Shown in pieces: positions 9,295-19,155 of a stretch of DNA of 64,000 nucleotides. The position numbers and the translations under genes were made by a program. The DNA comes from Vibrio ouci. GTDB taxonomy: Bacteria > Pseudomonadota > Gammaproteobacteria > Enterobacterales > Vibrionaceae. The notes under the pieces are model-generated. The model made no database searches. It saw only the letters and a program-made list of their open reading frames with translations, and was not told the DNA's origin. The stretch's first letter is position 1, and each line of letters opens with the position of its first letter. The DNA lies in the NCBI RefSeq assembly GCF_004551525.1, contig NZ_SATR01000013.1:1-64000 (forward strand), written 5' to 3'.

Positions 9295-10254
9295 ATGATT
9301 GACAAGAAAGAGTCTATGAGTGCTATTGCTAGTTACCGCATGGAAAGTACTTTACGTGGAGTAGATCTAAACCTATTAACTGTATTTGACGCTGTTATGC
9401 AAGAGCAAAACATTACTCGTGCAGCGCACAATCTAGGTATGTCTCAACCGGCGGTAAGTAATGCCGTTGCTCGTTTAAAAGTGATGTTTAATGATGAGCT
9501 GTTTATGCGCCAAGGTCGTGGTATTCAGCCAACTCAACGAGCTCGCCAATTATTTGGTCCTGTACGTCAGGCTCTACAGCTAATCCGTAACGAATTGCCA
9601 AGCTCAGTATTCTCACCTGAAACATCAACTCGTCTGTTTAAACTCGCGATTTGCAGCCCATGTGATATGCGTTTCGCACCGAAAATCATGTCAACGATTC
9701 ATGACTTAGCACCAAATGTGCAGCTTCATCTTGATGCGGAGTTTGATCGTCAGCTTGCAGAGCGTATGCGTTACCAAGAGATCGACTTTGTGATTGATTA
9801 CGCGCGTTTTGATGAGCAAGGTTTCTCTAGTACTGAGATCTTCCAAGATGAGCTAGTTGTTGTGGCGTCGAAAGGCCACCCTCGCGTTCAAGGTGCGGTT
9901 ACGGCAGACTCACTGCTTCGTGAACGTCACGCTAAACTATCGAAAGTACATGGTCAGCGTAGCTTCTCAGAGCAAGCGTATCGCGATCTAGATGTGCAGG
10001 CATACTATGAAGGTACAAGCTTGAGCAACGTATTGTACGTTGTAGGTCAATCTGAACTAGTGACGATTGCTCCACGTTGGATGGTAGAAAACGCAGCGAA
10101 CAAAGATCAGCTACAAGTCATCGATTTCCCATTTGAAAACGGTAAGATCAGCGGTTTCCTTAGCTGGCACGAGTCGAGCGAAAAAGACAAAGGTCATATC
10201 TGGTTACGTGATCAGCTTATGATGATTTGTGGTGAAGTCGTTGCATTAGATTAA
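9295..10254 (+). CDS. leuO: LysR-type regulator LeuO
   Basis: 319 residues. The N-terminal winged helix-turn-helix (about 22-85) contains the LeuO-typical stretch RGVDLNLLTVFDAVM followed by NITRAAHNLGMSQPAVSNA. The C-terminal LysR substrate-binding domain covers about 110-310. The start is supported by AAGAGG 9 nt upstream of ATG 9295. LeuO is a global regulator (leu, ilvIH, and in vibrios bile, acid and virulence traits). Its place between leuABCD and ilvIH is the conserved arrangement, here with extra genes on both sides. Followed by its own terminator. Confidence 0.93.
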   Translation: MIDKKESMSAIASYRMESTLRGVDLNLLTVFDAVMQEQNITRAAHNLGMSQPAVSNAVARLKVMFNDELFMRQGRGIQPTQRARQLFGPVRQALQLIRNELPSSVFSPETSTRLFKLAICSPCDMRFAPKIMSTIHDLAPNVQLHLDAEFDRQLAERMRYQEIDFVIDYARFDEQGFSSTEIFQDELVVVASKGHPRVQGAVTADSLLRERHAKLSKVHGQRSFSEQAYRDLDVQAYYEGTSLSNVLYVVGQSELVTIAPRWMVENAANKDQLQVIDFPFENGKISGFLSWHESSEKDKGHIWLRDQLMMICGEVVALD

Positions 10255-10276
10255 TCGACTCAATCATCGAAATTAT

Positions 10277-10312
10277 AAAACCTCGGATGGTGAATACTGT
10301 CCGAGGTTTTTT
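10277..10312 (+). terminator. leuO terminator
   Basis: Arms CCTCGGA and TCCGAGG, then TTTTTTATT, 25 nt after the leuO stop. Confidence 0.85.
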
Positions 10313-10420
10313 ATTATTTATATTGATAACTTTGACGCTCATCAGTTGCCTTTTCTAGTCCGAAATGTACACTTGTGCGCTGATTAAAGCTTACATGTGT
10401 AAGCTAAAGGTAGACGAAGA

Positions 10421-12229
10421 ATGGCCAACTTAGATTTTCATATCGTAAAACGAATTAGAGACCAAATTGCCAATGGCAGCGACCGTATTGCACTTAAGCA
10501 CAAAGTCGGCAATATGTGGAACGGCATTAGCTGGAAGCAGTTTGGTCAGCAAGTTGACTCGCTATCACTTGCTCTATTGGCTCATGGAATCAGAGTTCAG
10601 GATAAGATCGGAATCTTCTCCAACAACATGCCACAATGGACAGTGGCTGATTTTGCCGCGCTTCAACTGCGCGCTGTTACAGTGCCTATTTACCCAACGA
10701 ACACAGCGGCGCAGTCCGCCTACATCTTACAAGACGCAGATGTACGTATTTTGTTTGTTGGCGAGCAGCCACAATTTGATGCTGCTGTCTCTATCTTTGA
10801 CCAATGTGAACAGTTAGAGCTGATTGTCGCAATGTCGGATGACATTGAGCTTGGTGGTTTTGAACATGCGATTGGTTGGCAGCAGTTTATTGCCAACACC
10901 CAAGCAGAGCAGCAAGCCGAACTAGATGAGCGTTTGGCTCAAGCTAACTTCGATGATCTACTGACACTTATCTATACCTCAGGCACTACAGGTCAACCGA
11001 AAGGGGTAATGCTTGATTACGCCAATATCGCAGCGCAACTTGAAGGCCATGATCAGCGCTTAAGTCTATCTGAGTCTGATGTGTCATTGTGTTTCTTGCC
11101 GCTATCACACGTGTTTGAACGCGCTTGGACATTTTATGTGCTCTATAAAGGCGCGACTAACTGCTATCTGCAAGACACCATGCAAGTGCGTGATGCGTTA
11201 AGTGAAGTTCGCCCTACGGTGATGTGTGCGGTTCCGCGCTTCTACGAAAAAATATTCTCAGCAATCCATGAAAAGGTCGCAAAAGCGCCATTTATTCGCA
11301 AAGTCCTATTTACTTGGGCAGTGAACATGGGCGCCAAAATGGCGGTTTGTCACCAAGAGGGGCGCAAGCCATCGGCAATGCTGAAAAAGTCACATGCCCT
11401 TGCTGATAAATTGGTGCTATCTAAGCTGCGCGCGCTGCTAGGTGGTCAAATCAACTTCATGCCATGTGGTGGTGCTAAGCTGGATGAGACGATTGGCCGC
11501 TTCTTCCATGCGATTGGTATCAATGTGAAGCTTGGCTATGGTATGACAGAGACGACCGCTACCGTTTCTTGTTGGGATGACAAATGTTTTAACCCTGATT
11601 CGATTGGTATGTCGATGCCAGGTGCGCAAGTTAAGATTGGCGAGAACAATGAGATTTTAGTGCGCGGCCCGATGGTCATGCGTGGCTACTACAAGATGCC
11701 AGAAGAGACAGCGAAAACTTTCGATGAGCACGGTTTCTTAAAAACGGGTGACGCTGGACATATTGATGAGAACGGCAATTTATTCATTACCGATCGTATC
11801 AAAGAGCTGATGAAAACCTCTGGTGGTAAATACATTGCTCCACAGATGATCGAAGGTGCGATTGGTAAAGACCACTTTATCGAACAAATTGCGGTGATTG
11901 CTGATACGCGTAAGTTCGTTTCCGCGCTGATTGTTCCTTGTTACGATTCACTTGAAGAGTATGCGAAAGAGCTCAATATCAAGTATCACGATCGTGTCGA
12001 ACTGATTAAACATCATCAAATTGTTGAGATGCTAGAGAAGCGCGTTAATGACCTGCAGAAAGAGCTAGCGAAGTTTGAACAGGTGAAAAAGTTCAAGCTA
12101 CTGCCGAAAGCATTCTCAATGGATGATGGTGAGTTAACACCAACACAGAAACTTCGTCGTAAAGTCATTAACGACAAATATCAGGACGAAATCGAAGAAA
12201 TGTATAGTGATAAGCCAGACAAAAAGTAG
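10421..12229 (+). CDS. Long-chain acyl-CoA synthetase (AMP-binding, FAA1 type)
   Basis: 602 residues, ANL adenylating superfamily. The AMP-binding P-loop [12 protein letters not shown] is at 185-196, with [12 protein letters not shown] near 368 and the TGDAGHID hinge region near 440. The closest type is the long-chain fatty acyl-CoA ligase group (COG1022), which activates fatty acids with ATP and CoA, probably at the inner membrane. It is not the classic FadD by length or context. Single gene between leuO and ilvIH, with its own terminator. Exact chain-length preference cannot be read from the sequence. Confidence 0.88.
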   Translation: MANLDFHIVKRIRDQIANGSDRIALKHKVGNMWNGISWKQFGQQVDSLSLALLAHGIRVQDKIGIFSNNMPQWTVADFAALQLRAVTVPIYPTNTAAQSAYILQDADVRILFVGEQPQFDAAVSIFDQCEQLELIVAMSDDIELGGFEHAIGWQQFIANTQAEQQAELDERLAQANFDDLLTLIYTSGTTGQPKGVMLDYANIAAQLEGHDQRLSLSESDVSLCFLPLSHVFERAWTFYVLYKGATNCYLQDTMQVRDALSEVRPTVMCAVPRFYEKIFSAIHEKVAKAPFIRKVLFTWAVNMGAKMAVCHQEGRKPSAMLKKSHALADKLVLSKLRALLGGQINFMPCGGAKLDETIGRFFHAIGINVKLGYGMTETTATVSCWDDKCFNPDSIGMSMPGAQVKIGENNEILVRGPMVMRGYYKMPEETAKTFDEHGFLKTGDAGHIDENGNLFITDRIKELMKTSGGKYIAPQMIEGAIGKDHFIEQIAVIADTRKFVSALIVPCYDSLEEYAKELNIKYHDRVELIKHHQIVEMLEKRVNDLQKELAKFEQVKKFKLLPKAFSMDDGELTPTQKLRRKVINDKYQDEIEEMYSDKPDKK

Positions 12230-12263
12230 TTTTTCGCTAAGTTAATTTCTTACTTGTTCAATA

Positions 12264-12303
12264 ATCCCCCAAGGCACTCAACCTGCTTTGGGGGATTTTT
12301 TTT
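12264..12303 (+). terminator. Terminator after the acyl-CoA synthetase gene
   Basis: ATCCCCCAAGG pairs with CTTTGGGGGAT, followed by a run of T. The rest of the 437-bp gap to ilvI (12304-12666) is AT-rich leader. It has nested short inverted repeats near 12551-12609 (CATAG/CTATG and TAGCC/GGCTA), but no leader peptide with a branched-chain codon run was found. Confidence 0.8.
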
Positions 12304-12666
12304 GCAACTTTAGGTTTAATAAAATGATTGCCTAGTATCGCGAAGCGTGACTTTTCTTGGATATTAATCAACGTATTTATAGGTTTTATTAGTGTAAAGT
12401 TCTAATCTGCTCGATTTGGCCAGACTGTTTTTGTGATTTAGTGTTGAAAAATAGCATATCGTTTAAATTGAGAGAGGAGTCGCATTAGACCCGTTGCTAA
12501 TAAAACGTTACATTTGTTGCGTGAACTTGTTTGATTTTAACTGCAGACAAGACATAGCCGAAAAAGTGGAAGTATTTCGATTTAGGCTACGAATAAGACC
12601 TAGACTATGTAAAACCAGCCCGGAGTGTTGACCTTACACTTTGGAGAACTGGTTAAGGAGAAAAGT

Positions 12667-14391
12667 ATGGCAGCAATGTTGTCCGGTGCAGAGATGGTCG
12701 TTCAATCTCTGATCGAAGAAGGCGTTGAACAGATCTTTGGTTACCCAGGTGGCTCTGTTCTCGATATCTATGATGCACTTCATGCAAAGACAGACCAAAT
12801 AAAACACGTCCTTGTTCGTCATGAACAAGCAGCAACGCATATGGCTGATGGCTATGCGCGTGCGACCGGTAATCCGGGTGTCGTACTCGTCTGTTCTGGT
12901 CCTGGCGCGACCAATACCATTACCGGTATTGCGACAGCGTATATGGACTCAATTCCAATGATCGTTATTTCAGGTAACGTACCAAACAATATGATTGGTA
13001 ACGATGCCTTCCAAGAGTGTGACATTGTGGGTGTATCGCGCCCAGTAGTGAAACACAGCTTCCTAGTGAAGAAAGCGGAAGATATTGCCGAAACGGTTAA
13101 GAAAGCCTTCTATATAGCAACAACAGGCCGTCCTGGCCCTGTGCTTATCGATTTGCCAAAAGATGTCATGAACCCGCAAATCAAACTGCCGTATGAGTAC
13201 CCGGAATCGATCTCGATGCGCTCTTACAAGCCGACGACCACTGGCCATAAAGGGCAAATCAAAAAAGGTTTGAAAACACTTTTAGAAGCCAAGAAGCCGG
13301 TTCTTTATGTCGGTGGTGGTGCTGTTATTTCTGAAGCTGAACAGCATTTAACAGAGTTGGCTGAAGCGCTAAACCTACCGGTTGTTAGTACCTTAATGGG
13401 CCTTGGTGCTTTCCCTGGCACACACAAAAATGCGCTAGGTATGTTGGGCATGCACGGCGTGTATGAAGCCAATATGGCGATGCATAATGCTGATCTTATC
13501 TTTGGTGTTGGGGTTCGTTTTGATGATCGAACCACAAACAACCTAGAGAAGTACTGTCCAAACGCGAAAGTGATGCATATTGATATCGATCCGTCGTCGA
13601 TCTCGAAGAATGTTAAAGCGGATGTACCGATTGTAGGCTCTGCAGAAAAAGTGCTTCAGGCGATGGTGAGCTTACTTGAAGAGCAGGGCAGCACCAATGA
13701 CCAAGAAGCGTTAAATCGCTGGTGGGATGAGATCCAAGTATGGCGTGATCGTAAGTGCTTATCTTACGAAACTTCTCCAGAACGTATTAAGCCACAGCAA
13801 GTTATCGAGACACTGCATAAATTGACGGGGGGCGATGCTTACGTTGCCTCCGATGTAGGTCAGCACCAGATGTTTGCCGCTTTATATTATCCATTCAACA
13901 AGCCGCGTCGCTGGATTAACTCTGGCGGTCTAGGCACGATGGGCTTTGGTCTTCCAGCTGGTATGGGCGTTAAGTTTGCTAAGCCAGACGAAGAAGTGGT
14001 GGTGGTGACAGGGGATGGTAGTATCCAGATGAATATTCAGGAGCTATCAACGGCGATGCAATACGACATCCCTGTTAAAATCATCAACTTGAATAACCGT
14101 TTCTTAGGCATGGTAAAACAGTGGCAAGACATTATTTACCAAGGCCGTCACTCTAACTCATACATGAGCTCTGTTCCGGATTTTGCTGCTATCGCTGAAG
14201 CGTATGGGCATGTCGGTATTCGTATTGAGTCACCAGATCAGCTTGAGGCTGGTTTGAAGCAAGCGCTGGACATGAAAGATCGTCTGGTGTTTGTCGACAT
14301 CAATGTAGACGAAACTGAACACGTATACCCAATGCAAATTAAAGGCGAAGGTATGGACAATATGTGGCTAAGCAAGACGGAGAGAACTTAA
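12667..14391 (+). CDS. ilvI: Acetolactate synthase III large subunit
   Basis: 574 residues from ATG 12667, which is preceded by TAAGGAGA at 6-7 nt; this equals the E. coli IlvI length, so the upstream in-frame start at 12625 is rejected. TPP enzyme making acetolactate or acetohydroxybutyrate for valine, leucine and isoleucine. The N-terminal TPP domain has the catalytic Glu in [15 protein letters not shown], the central FAD-associated domain follows, and the C-terminal TPP motif is [12 protein letters not shown]. Forms a complex with IlvH, 1 nt downstream. Control by LeuO and Lrp is expected from E. coli. Confidence 0.96.
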   Translation: MAAMLSGAEMVVQSLIEEGVEQIFGYPGGSVLDIYDALHAKTDQIKHVLVRHEQAATHMADGYARATGNPGVVLVCSGPGATNTITGIATAYMDSIPMIVISGNVPNNMIGNDAFQECDIVGVSRPVVKHSFLVKKAEDIAETVKKAFYIATTGRPGPVLIDLPKDVMNPQIKLPYEYPESISMRSYKPTTTGHKGQIKKGLKTLLEAKKPVLYVGGGAVISEAEQHLTELAEALNLPVVSTLMGLGAFPGTHKNALGMLGMHGVYEANMAMHNADLIFGVGVRFDDRTTNNLEKYCPNAKVMHIDIDPSSISKNVKADVPIVGSAEKVLQAMVSLLEEQGSTNDQEALNRWWDEIQVWRDRKCLSYETSPERIKPQQVIETLHKLTGGDAYVASDVGQHQMFAALYYPFNKPRRWINSGGLGTMGFGLPAGMGVKFAKPDEEVVVVTGDGSIQMNIQELSTAMQYDIPVKIINLNNRFLGMVKQWQDIIYQGRHSNSYMSSVPDFAAIAEAYGHVGIRIESPDQLEAGLKQALDMKDRLVFVDINVDETEHVYPMQIKGEGMDNMWLSKTERT

Positions 14392-14392
14392 T

Positions 14393-14887
14393 ATGAGACA
14401 CATTATTTCACTACTAATGGAAAACCAACCGGGTGCGTTGTCTCGAGTTGTTGGTCTGTTTTCTCAGCGTGCTTATAACATTGAGTCATTGACGGTATCT
14501 CCGACAGACGATGAAACTTTGTCGCGCCTGAATATCACCACCATTTCTGATGATATGGAACTGGAACAAATTCAAAAACAGCTGAATAAGTTGATTGATG
14601 TATTGAAGGTTCAAGAAGTGTCAGAGCTCGATCATATTGAGCGTGAGTTGATGATGGTTAAGGTCAAAGCGAGTGGTTTCTCTCGCGCTGAAGTGAAGCG
14701 TACTGCAGATATTTTCCGCGGCCAGATTGTTGATGTGACTGCTTCGCAATACACGGTTCAATTAGCCGGAACAAGCGAGAAGCTTGATGCCTTTATTCAA
14801 GCGCTTTCAGAAGTCACTGAAGTTTTAGAAGTTGCACGAAGTGGTGTTGTTGGCATTGCTCGTGGTGAGCGCTCTCTTAAACCTTAA
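14393..14887 (+). CDS. ilvH: Acetolactate synthase III regulatory small subunit
   Basis: 164 residues (E. coli IlvH has 163). N-terminal ACT domain (about 2-75) with the valine-binding segment NQPGALSRVVGLFSQRAYNIESL, then the ALS small-subunit C-terminal domain. It activates IlvI and confers valine feedback inhibition. Its ATG lies 1 nt after the ilvI stop codon, so translation is coupled. A bidirectional terminator separates it from convergent serA. Confidence 0.96.
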   Translation: MRHIISLLMENQPGALSRVVGLFSQRAYNIESLTVSPTDDETLSRLNITTISDDMELEQIQKQLNKLIDVLKVQEVSELDHIERELMMVKVKASGFSRAEVKRTADIFRGQIVDVTASQYTVQLAGTSEKLDAFIQALSEVTEVLEVARSGVVGIARGERSLKP

Positions 14888-14901
14888 AGAGTCGCAAATA
14901 T

Positions 14902-14933
14902 AAAAAACCACCGATAAGTCGGTGGTTTTTTTT
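14902..14933. terminator. Bidirectional terminator between ilvH and serA
   Basis: AAAAAACCACCGA pairs with TCGGTGGTTTTTTTT; A and T tracts on both sides serve both convergent genes. Confidence 0.88.
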
Positions 14934-14951
14934 GTGTCTGGCAACTGGTGA

Positions 14952-16181
14952 TTAGTGCAGGATACGCGCGCGAATTGTGCCTTCGATGCTCTTCAGTTTT
15001 GCTAGTGCTTCTTCCGAACGTCCAGTCTCAACATCAATCACAACATAACCAAAATCGGCTGCCGTCTGAAGATACTGACCTGCGATGTTGATCCCTTCTT
15101 CAGCGAAGATGGTGTTGATTTGCGTCAGGATACCAGGGCGGTTTTGGTGAATGTGCAGTAGACGTGAGCAATCACGGTGCTCAGGCAGTGATACCTCTGG
15201 GAAGTTAACGCTTGATAGCGTAGAACCATTGTCTGAGTATTTAGCCAGTTTACCAGCCACTTCAACACCAATGTTTTCTTGTGCTTCTTGAGTTGAACCA
15301 CCTACGTGTGGCGTCAAGATAACGTTATCAAACTTTTGTAGTGGAGACTCAAATGGGTCAGCGTTGGTCTTTGGCTCTGTAGGGAACACGTCGATAGCAG
15401 CGCCAGCAATGTGGCCCGCTTCAAGGCTGTGACACAGCGCTTCAATGTCAACTACAGTACCACGAGCGGCGTTGATAAAGATTGAGCCAGGCTTCATGCG
15501 AGCGAACTCTTCAGCGCCCATCATGTTTTTCGTTTCTGGCGTTTCTGGTACGTGCAGTGTAATCACATCACACTTATTAAGCAGCTCGCTCATGGTATGG
15601 ATTTGCGTCGCATTACCCAGTGATAGCTTGTTCTCAATATCATAGAAGTAAACACGCATACCAAGGTTCTCAGCAATAATACCTAGTTGGGTACCGATAT
15701 GGCCGTAACCGATAATACCTAAGCGTTTACCACGAGCTTCGTAAGAGTTATCGGCGCTCTTTTTCCAAATACCACGATGTGCTAGTGCATTCTTTTCTGG
15801 AATACCACGTAGAAGTAGAAGAAGTTGACCAAGGACTAATTCCGCAACACTACGAGTATTTGAGAATGGTGCGTTAAACACTGGAATACCGCGTGAAGCT
15901 GCAGCATTAAGATCAACTTGGTTAGTACCAATACAGAAACAGCCAATCGCAACCAGTTTTTCAGCTGCGCTGATCACTTCCTTGGAAAGATTGGTGCGTG
16001 ATCGAATACCAATGAAGTGAACATCCTTCACTGCTTCTAGTAGCTCTTCTTCTGGTAGAGAGCCTTTGTGATATTCAATGTTGGTGTAACCAGCCGCTTG
16101 AAGTACTTCTACAGAAGATGGGTGAAGACCTTCTAGCAGGAGGATCTTAATTTTGTCTTTTTCCAGTGAAACTTTGGCCAT
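14952..16181 (-). CDS. serA: D-3-phosphoglycerate dehydrogenase
   Basis: 409 residues from ATG 16181, which has AAGGACG 6-7 nt upstream; E. coli SerA has 410, so the longer in-frame start at 16226 is rejected. NAD-dependent oxidation of 3-phosphoglycerate, first step of serine synthesis. The Rossmann motif IGYGHIGTQLG is near residue 156, the catalytic Arg lies in INAARGTVVD, and the catalytic His in LTPHVGGSTQEAQ. The C-terminal ACT domain (about 335-409) mediates serine inhibition. Two PurR-type boxes lie 65-110 bp upstream, suggesting control by purine status. Confidence 0.96.
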   Translation of the reverse strand: MAKVSLEKDKIKILLLEGLHPSSVEVLQAAGYTNIEYHKGSLPEEELLEAVKDVHFIGIRSRTNLSKEVISAAEKLVAIGCFCIGTNQVDLNAAASRGIPVFNAPFSNTRSVAELVLGQLLLLLRGIPEKNALAHRGIWKKSADNSYEARGKRLGIIGYGHIGTQLGIIAENLGMRVYFYDIENKLSLGNATQIHTMSELLNKCDVITLHVPETPETKNMMGAEEFARMKPGSIFINAARGTVVDIEALCHSLEAGHIAGAAIDVFPTEPKTNADPFESPLQKFDNVILTPHVGGSTQEAQENIGVEVAGKLAKYSDNGSTLSSVNFPEVSLPEHRDCSRLLHIHQNRPGILTQINTIFAEEGINIAGQYLQTAADFGYVVIDVETGRSEEALAKLKSIEGTIRARILH

Positions 16182-16245
16182 TATCTTCGTCCTTAAAGTG
16201 GGGAAATTGGGGCTTAACTGGCGCACAAAGTATGTAATGTAATAA

Positions 16246-16290
16246 AAGCAAACGTTTCGTTACCTCACAAGGTGACGCAAACGTTTTCCT
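16246..16290 (-). promoter_or_regulatory. Tandem PurR-like operators upstream of serA
   Basis: Two copies of the core GCAAACGTTT: AAGCAAACGTTTCGTT at 16246-16261 and ACGCAAACGTTTTCCT at 16275-16290, 29 bp apart. The second is a near-perfect match to the enterobacterial PurR box (ACGCAAACGTTTTCGT type). Confidence 0.65.
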
Positions 16291-16381
16291 TGTGCGTCTT
16301 CTGTTCACTAAGTTAACAAAAAAAATACAGCTTGGGTAAGAAAATTACGGAATAAGCAATAATTAATAAAGGAATAAACAG

Positions 16382-16406
16382 CAAAACGGCACCAATAGGT
16401 GCCGTC
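16382..16406 (-). terminator. rpiA terminator
   Basis: On the minus strand, ACGGCACC-TATT-GGTGCCGT is followed by TTTGCTGTTT, 46 nt after the rpiA stop. Confidence 0.75.
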
Positions 16407-16451
16407 TGTAATGAAATAACAAGATTCGCGACTCTATCGCGTTAATTGTTA

Positions 16452-17108
16452 TTACTCTTCGATTTTTGCGCCTTCTGGCGTACCAGTGATTACGACGTCT
16501 GCACCGCGGTGGGCAAATAGACCAACCGTTACGACACCTGGTAGTGCGTTAATCTTGTTTTCTAGATCTTTAGGGTTAGTAATTTTTAGGCCGTAAACAT
16601 CTAAAATCACGTTACCGTTATCCGTTGTTACGCCTTCACGGTATGCAGGGTCACCACCCAGTTTTACCAGCTCACGTGCAACATAAGAGCGCGCCATTGG
16701 AATGACTTCAACAGGTAGTGGGAACTCACCAAGTACGTCAACGGCCTTAGTGTTATCAACGATACAGATAAACTTGTCAGAGATTGCTGCAACAATCTTT
16801 TCACGTGTTAGCGCTGCGCCACCACCTTTAATCATCTCACGGTCAGCGTTGATTTCATCAGCGCCATCAACGTAGATATCTAGACCTGCAACTTCGTTAC
16901 AATCAAATACTTCGATTTCTAGCTCTTTTAGTCGCTCTGTTGAAGCCACTGAACTTGATACCGCACCTTTGATTTCCTCTTTCATTGTGCCTAATGCATC
17001 GATGAAGTGATTCACTGTAGAACCTGTGCCTACACCAACAATACTGCCTTTTTCGACATACTTAAGTGCAGCCCAGCCAGCTTCTTTCTTCATTTCATCT
17101 TGAGTCAT
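16452..17108 (-). CDS. rpiA: Ribose-5-phosphate isomerase A
   Basis: 218 residues. The ATG at 17108 is preferred because AGGAG lies 6 nt before it; the ATG at 17114 directly abuts that site. Interconverts ribose 5-phosphate and ribulose 5-phosphate (pentose phosphate pathway, PRPP supply). Phosphate-binding GVGTGSTV near 25-32, the active-site block DGADEI near 82-87 and the [11 protein letters not shown] loop near 92-102 are all present. Co-oriented with serA downstream as in E. coli but with its own terminator. A possible PurR box lies just upstream. Confidence 0.96.
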   Translation of the reverse strand: MTQDEMKKEAGWAALKYVEKGSIVGVGTGSTVNHFIDALGTMKEEIKGAVSSSVASTERLKELEIEVFDCNEVAGLDIYVDGADEINADREMIKGGGAALTREKIVAAISDKFICIVDNTKAVDVLGEFPLPVEVIPMARSYVARELVKLGGDPAYREGVTTDNGNVILDVYGLKITNPKDLENKINALPGVVTVGLFAHRGADVVITGTPEGAKIEE

Positions 17109-17130
17109 GCTCATCTCCTAAAAGAGGTTG

Positions 17131-17146
17131 TATTAACGTTTGCGCG
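17131..17146 (-). promoter_or_regulatory. Possible PurR-like box upstream of rpiA
   Basis: On the minus strand, GCGCAAACGTTAATA keeps the core GCAAACGTT, 23 nt upstream of the rpiA start. The right half matches the consensus poorly. Confidence 0.35.
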
Positions 17147-17199
17147 GCGATTATAGCCTTATCCGTATCATACTTGAAGTGATGAGTGAGCGAAGAAAG

Positions 17200-17784
17200 T
17201 TACCATTGCCAAACCTTGGTTGGAGTCACAATTTTGGGCAGTGGCACATCCCACGATTCAATCGGTAGTGCATCAACATGCTGACAATTGTGAGCAAGAC
17301 CGATTGGTTTAGGACCATGGCCAGTATTAAACCAAGGCGCTAAGGTGCGATCGTAATAGCCGCCGCCCATGCCTAAGCGATGACCCGTTGAATCAAACCC
17401 AACCAGAGGCGTGCAGATTATATCGAGTGATTGGGCTGGAATGATCTGGGTTTGGTCGAGTTTTGGCTCTGCGATTTGGTACTTGTTGAGCACCATTGGA
17501 GTCTCAGGGGTATAGTGAAGAAACAGTAAGTGCCCCTTCGAGAAAGGATGGATTACCGGTAGATAAACCTGCTTGCCACTTTGCCACAGTTTTTTAATCA
17601 GTGGCATGGTGTCGACTTCACCGTCTGCCGACAAGTACAAAGCAATATGTTGCGCAGATTTTATCTCAGGAAGAGAAAAAAATTGCTGGCAAAGGTCGAG
17701 GCCCGCTTGCTGCTGGAAGCTATCGCTTAACTGATTACGTCGATGACGAATGGATTGACGAAAGTCTTGTCGAGAGAGTGTCAT
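17200..17784 (-). CDS. fau: 5-formyltetrahydrofolate cyclo-ligase
   Basis: 194 residues from ATG 17784 (198 from the ATG at 17796; neither has a strong ribosome site). Converts 5-formyl-THF to 5,10-methenyl-THF with ATP, recycling folate. The family signature GFDSTGHRLGMGGGYYDR lies at about 131-148. It follows the 6S RNA gene on the same strand, the conserved zapA-ssrS-fau (ygfA) order; in E. coli the 6S transcript is processed out of a common RNA. A small hairpin (TACCCA/TGGGTA, about 17790-17809) overlaps the start region. Confidence 0.9.
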   Translation of the reverse strand: MTLSRQDFRQSIRHRRNQLSDSFQQQAGLDLCQQFFSLPEIKSAQHIALYLSADGEVDTMPLIKKLWQSGKQVYLPVIHPFSKGHLLFLHYTPETPMVLNKYQIAEPKLDQTQIIPAQSLDIICTPLVGFDSTGHRLGMGGGYYDRTLAPWFNTGHGPKPIGLAHNCQHVDALPIESWDVPLPKIVTPTKVWQW

Positions 17785-17817
17785 GATACTACCCATGGTT
17801 GTGGGTATTCAAAGGAG

Positions 17818-18001
17818 GATACCCCAGAGTGTCGTCGGAGATGTTTGACCCATGAACCAGCTGGTTCAGGGCGGATCAGCAATGGTTACCGTAGGCTTCT
17901 CGGTGCATGCCGAGCTTGCTCAATAGCAACCAAGTACTAACCCTTTAGTATTGCTTATCGGCTCAGGGACGTAATCCCCTAACGCACACTCCAGGGTAAA
18001 T
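17818..18001 (-). ncRNA. ssrS: 6S RNA
   Basis: About 184 nt, read on the minus strand. The long rod shape is visible: terminal arms ACCCTGGAGTGT and ACACTCTGGGGT pair at the ends, and the conserved blocks CCCTGAGCCGATA, GAGCAAGCTCGGCATGC, CCGAGAAGCC and CATCTCCGACGACAC occur in the order seen in E. coli 6S RNA. It mimics an open promoter and sequesters sigma70 RNA polymerase in stationary phase. Its place between zapA and fau is the conserved one. Ends are estimated from the closing stem to within a few nt. Confidence 0.93.
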
Positions 18002-18021
18002 TCTTGTTGGTACTGTAAAGG

Positions 18022-18330
18022 CTATTGCTGTCCTGGCTTCACTTTACTCATTGCACTATCTAAAGAGGCTGAGAGCTGTTCCATGCGCTCAAACAATGCA
18101 TTTTGTTCTTGCTTTGAATCGCTATCACGAGTTTCAAGCTCATGACAAAAGTTTAAGGCAACAAAGGTCAGCAATTGGACTTCATTAGTAATTTTAGTCT
18201 TTTCTGCCATTTCAGTCAGGCGGCTTTCTAGACGTTGGGCTGCGTTAATTAGGGACTCTTCTTGTCCAGCAGGGCAGTTTACCCGCATTAACTTACCTAA
18301 GATTTCAACTTCTACCGCTTGATTACTCAT
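18022..18330 (-). CDS. zapA: Cell division protein ZapA
   Basis: 102 residues (E. coli 109). N-terminal beta-rich head with VEVEILGKLMRVNCPAG, then a long helix/coiled coil from about 25 to 95. ZapA cross-links FtsZ protofilaments at the Z-ring. Gene order zapA-6S-fau and divergent ygfB match enterobacteria. Start ATG at 18330. Confidence 0.92.
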   Translation of the reverse strand: MSNQAVEVEILGKLMRVNCPAGQEESLINAAQRLESRLTEMAEKTKITNEVQLLTFVALNFCHELETRDSDSKQEQNALFERMEQLSASLDSAMSKVKPGQQ

Positions 18331-18567
18331 ATCGACTCTAATATCTGTTGCCTAAGGTGATAAAGCAAACAATCACCGAGGAAGAAACTATAGAAAAACG
18401 CCCATTAAGATTCAAGCTTTTCCAGAGCCCGTAGTGTAAATCAGCGCACAATAACACAGTAATTGGGCAAATTGAGTAAAAGGTGCCCACAATTGAGTAA
18501 TCGTTCGTTTTCGGCTGCTTTGGTAAGTGATACGATTGAGCTTATTTATTTCAATTGGGTCATTCTA

Positions 18568-19143
18568 ATGAGCGACAAACAACTACCAGATTATCTGACA
18601 TTTGCCAGCGATTTACAGTCAGCCGGTTTAGCGGTCAATCCAGCTGAATTACACGGTCTATTGACTGGAATGCTCAGTGGCGGTCTTAGTTTGACGGATA
18701 AAAGCTGGCAGCCAATGGTTTATGACTATGTCAGCGAAGGTATGGGATGGCCAACAAAATCCTTGCAGTTAGCGCAAGCGGCGTTAGATGCAACCATCAG
18801 TGAACTTACTGGCTCAGGTATGGATCTTGAGATCCTGCTTCCGGATGAGGAAGCGAGCGCGTCGCTGTTTGATATTGCTGATGGCTTGGCTGAGTGGGTA
18901 AATCACTTTATTTCTGGTTTAGGTTTGGTGAATGCTGAACTTAAAAAATCCTCTAAGGATGTTAAGGAAGCACTGGCTGATCTTGAAGAAATTTCTAAGT
19001 TAGGCATTGATGAAGATGACGACCTAGAAGAGCAGGCGCAACTGCTTGAGCAGGTCATTGAGCATGTTAAAGCGTGCGTACTGACGATTCACTCGGAATT
19101 TGGTCAACGACCAACTCAGCAAGCCGCTCCAACTATTCACTAA
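18568..19143 (+). CDS. ygfB: UPF0149 family protein YgfB
   Basis: 191 residues from ATG 18568 (E. coli YgfB about 194). The in-frame start at 18463 would add 35 residues unlike the family and is rejected. All-helical UPF0149/YecA-like protein: ELHGLLTGMLSGG near residue 27, LAEWVNHFISGLG near 110, acidic C-terminal segment EDDDLEEQAQLLEQV. The Escherichia family member has no settled biochemical function. Only 12 bp before ubiH, so probably in one operon with the two ubiquinone hydroxylases; pepP, which intervenes in E. coli, is missing. Confidence 0.9.
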   Translation: MSDKQLPDYLTFASDLQSAGLAVNPAELHGLLTGMLSGGLSLTDKSWQPMVYDYVSEGMGWPTKSLQLAQAALDATISELTGSGMDLEILLPDEEASASLFDIADGLAEWVNHFISGLGLVNAELKKSSKDVKEALADLEEISKLGIDEDDDLEEQAQLLEQVIEHVKACVLTIHSEFGQRPTQQAAPTIH

Positions 19144-19155
19144 GTAGGTAGGTTA

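Noticed and set aside
12304..12666. ilvIH attenuator with a leader peptide
   Set aside because: No short ORF with a Leu/Val/Ile run and no terminator just before ilvI; E. coli ilvIH is not attenuated either.
17743..17940. Plus-strand frame across the 6S RNA gene
   Set aside because: Antisense shadow of 6S RNA; no ribosome site.
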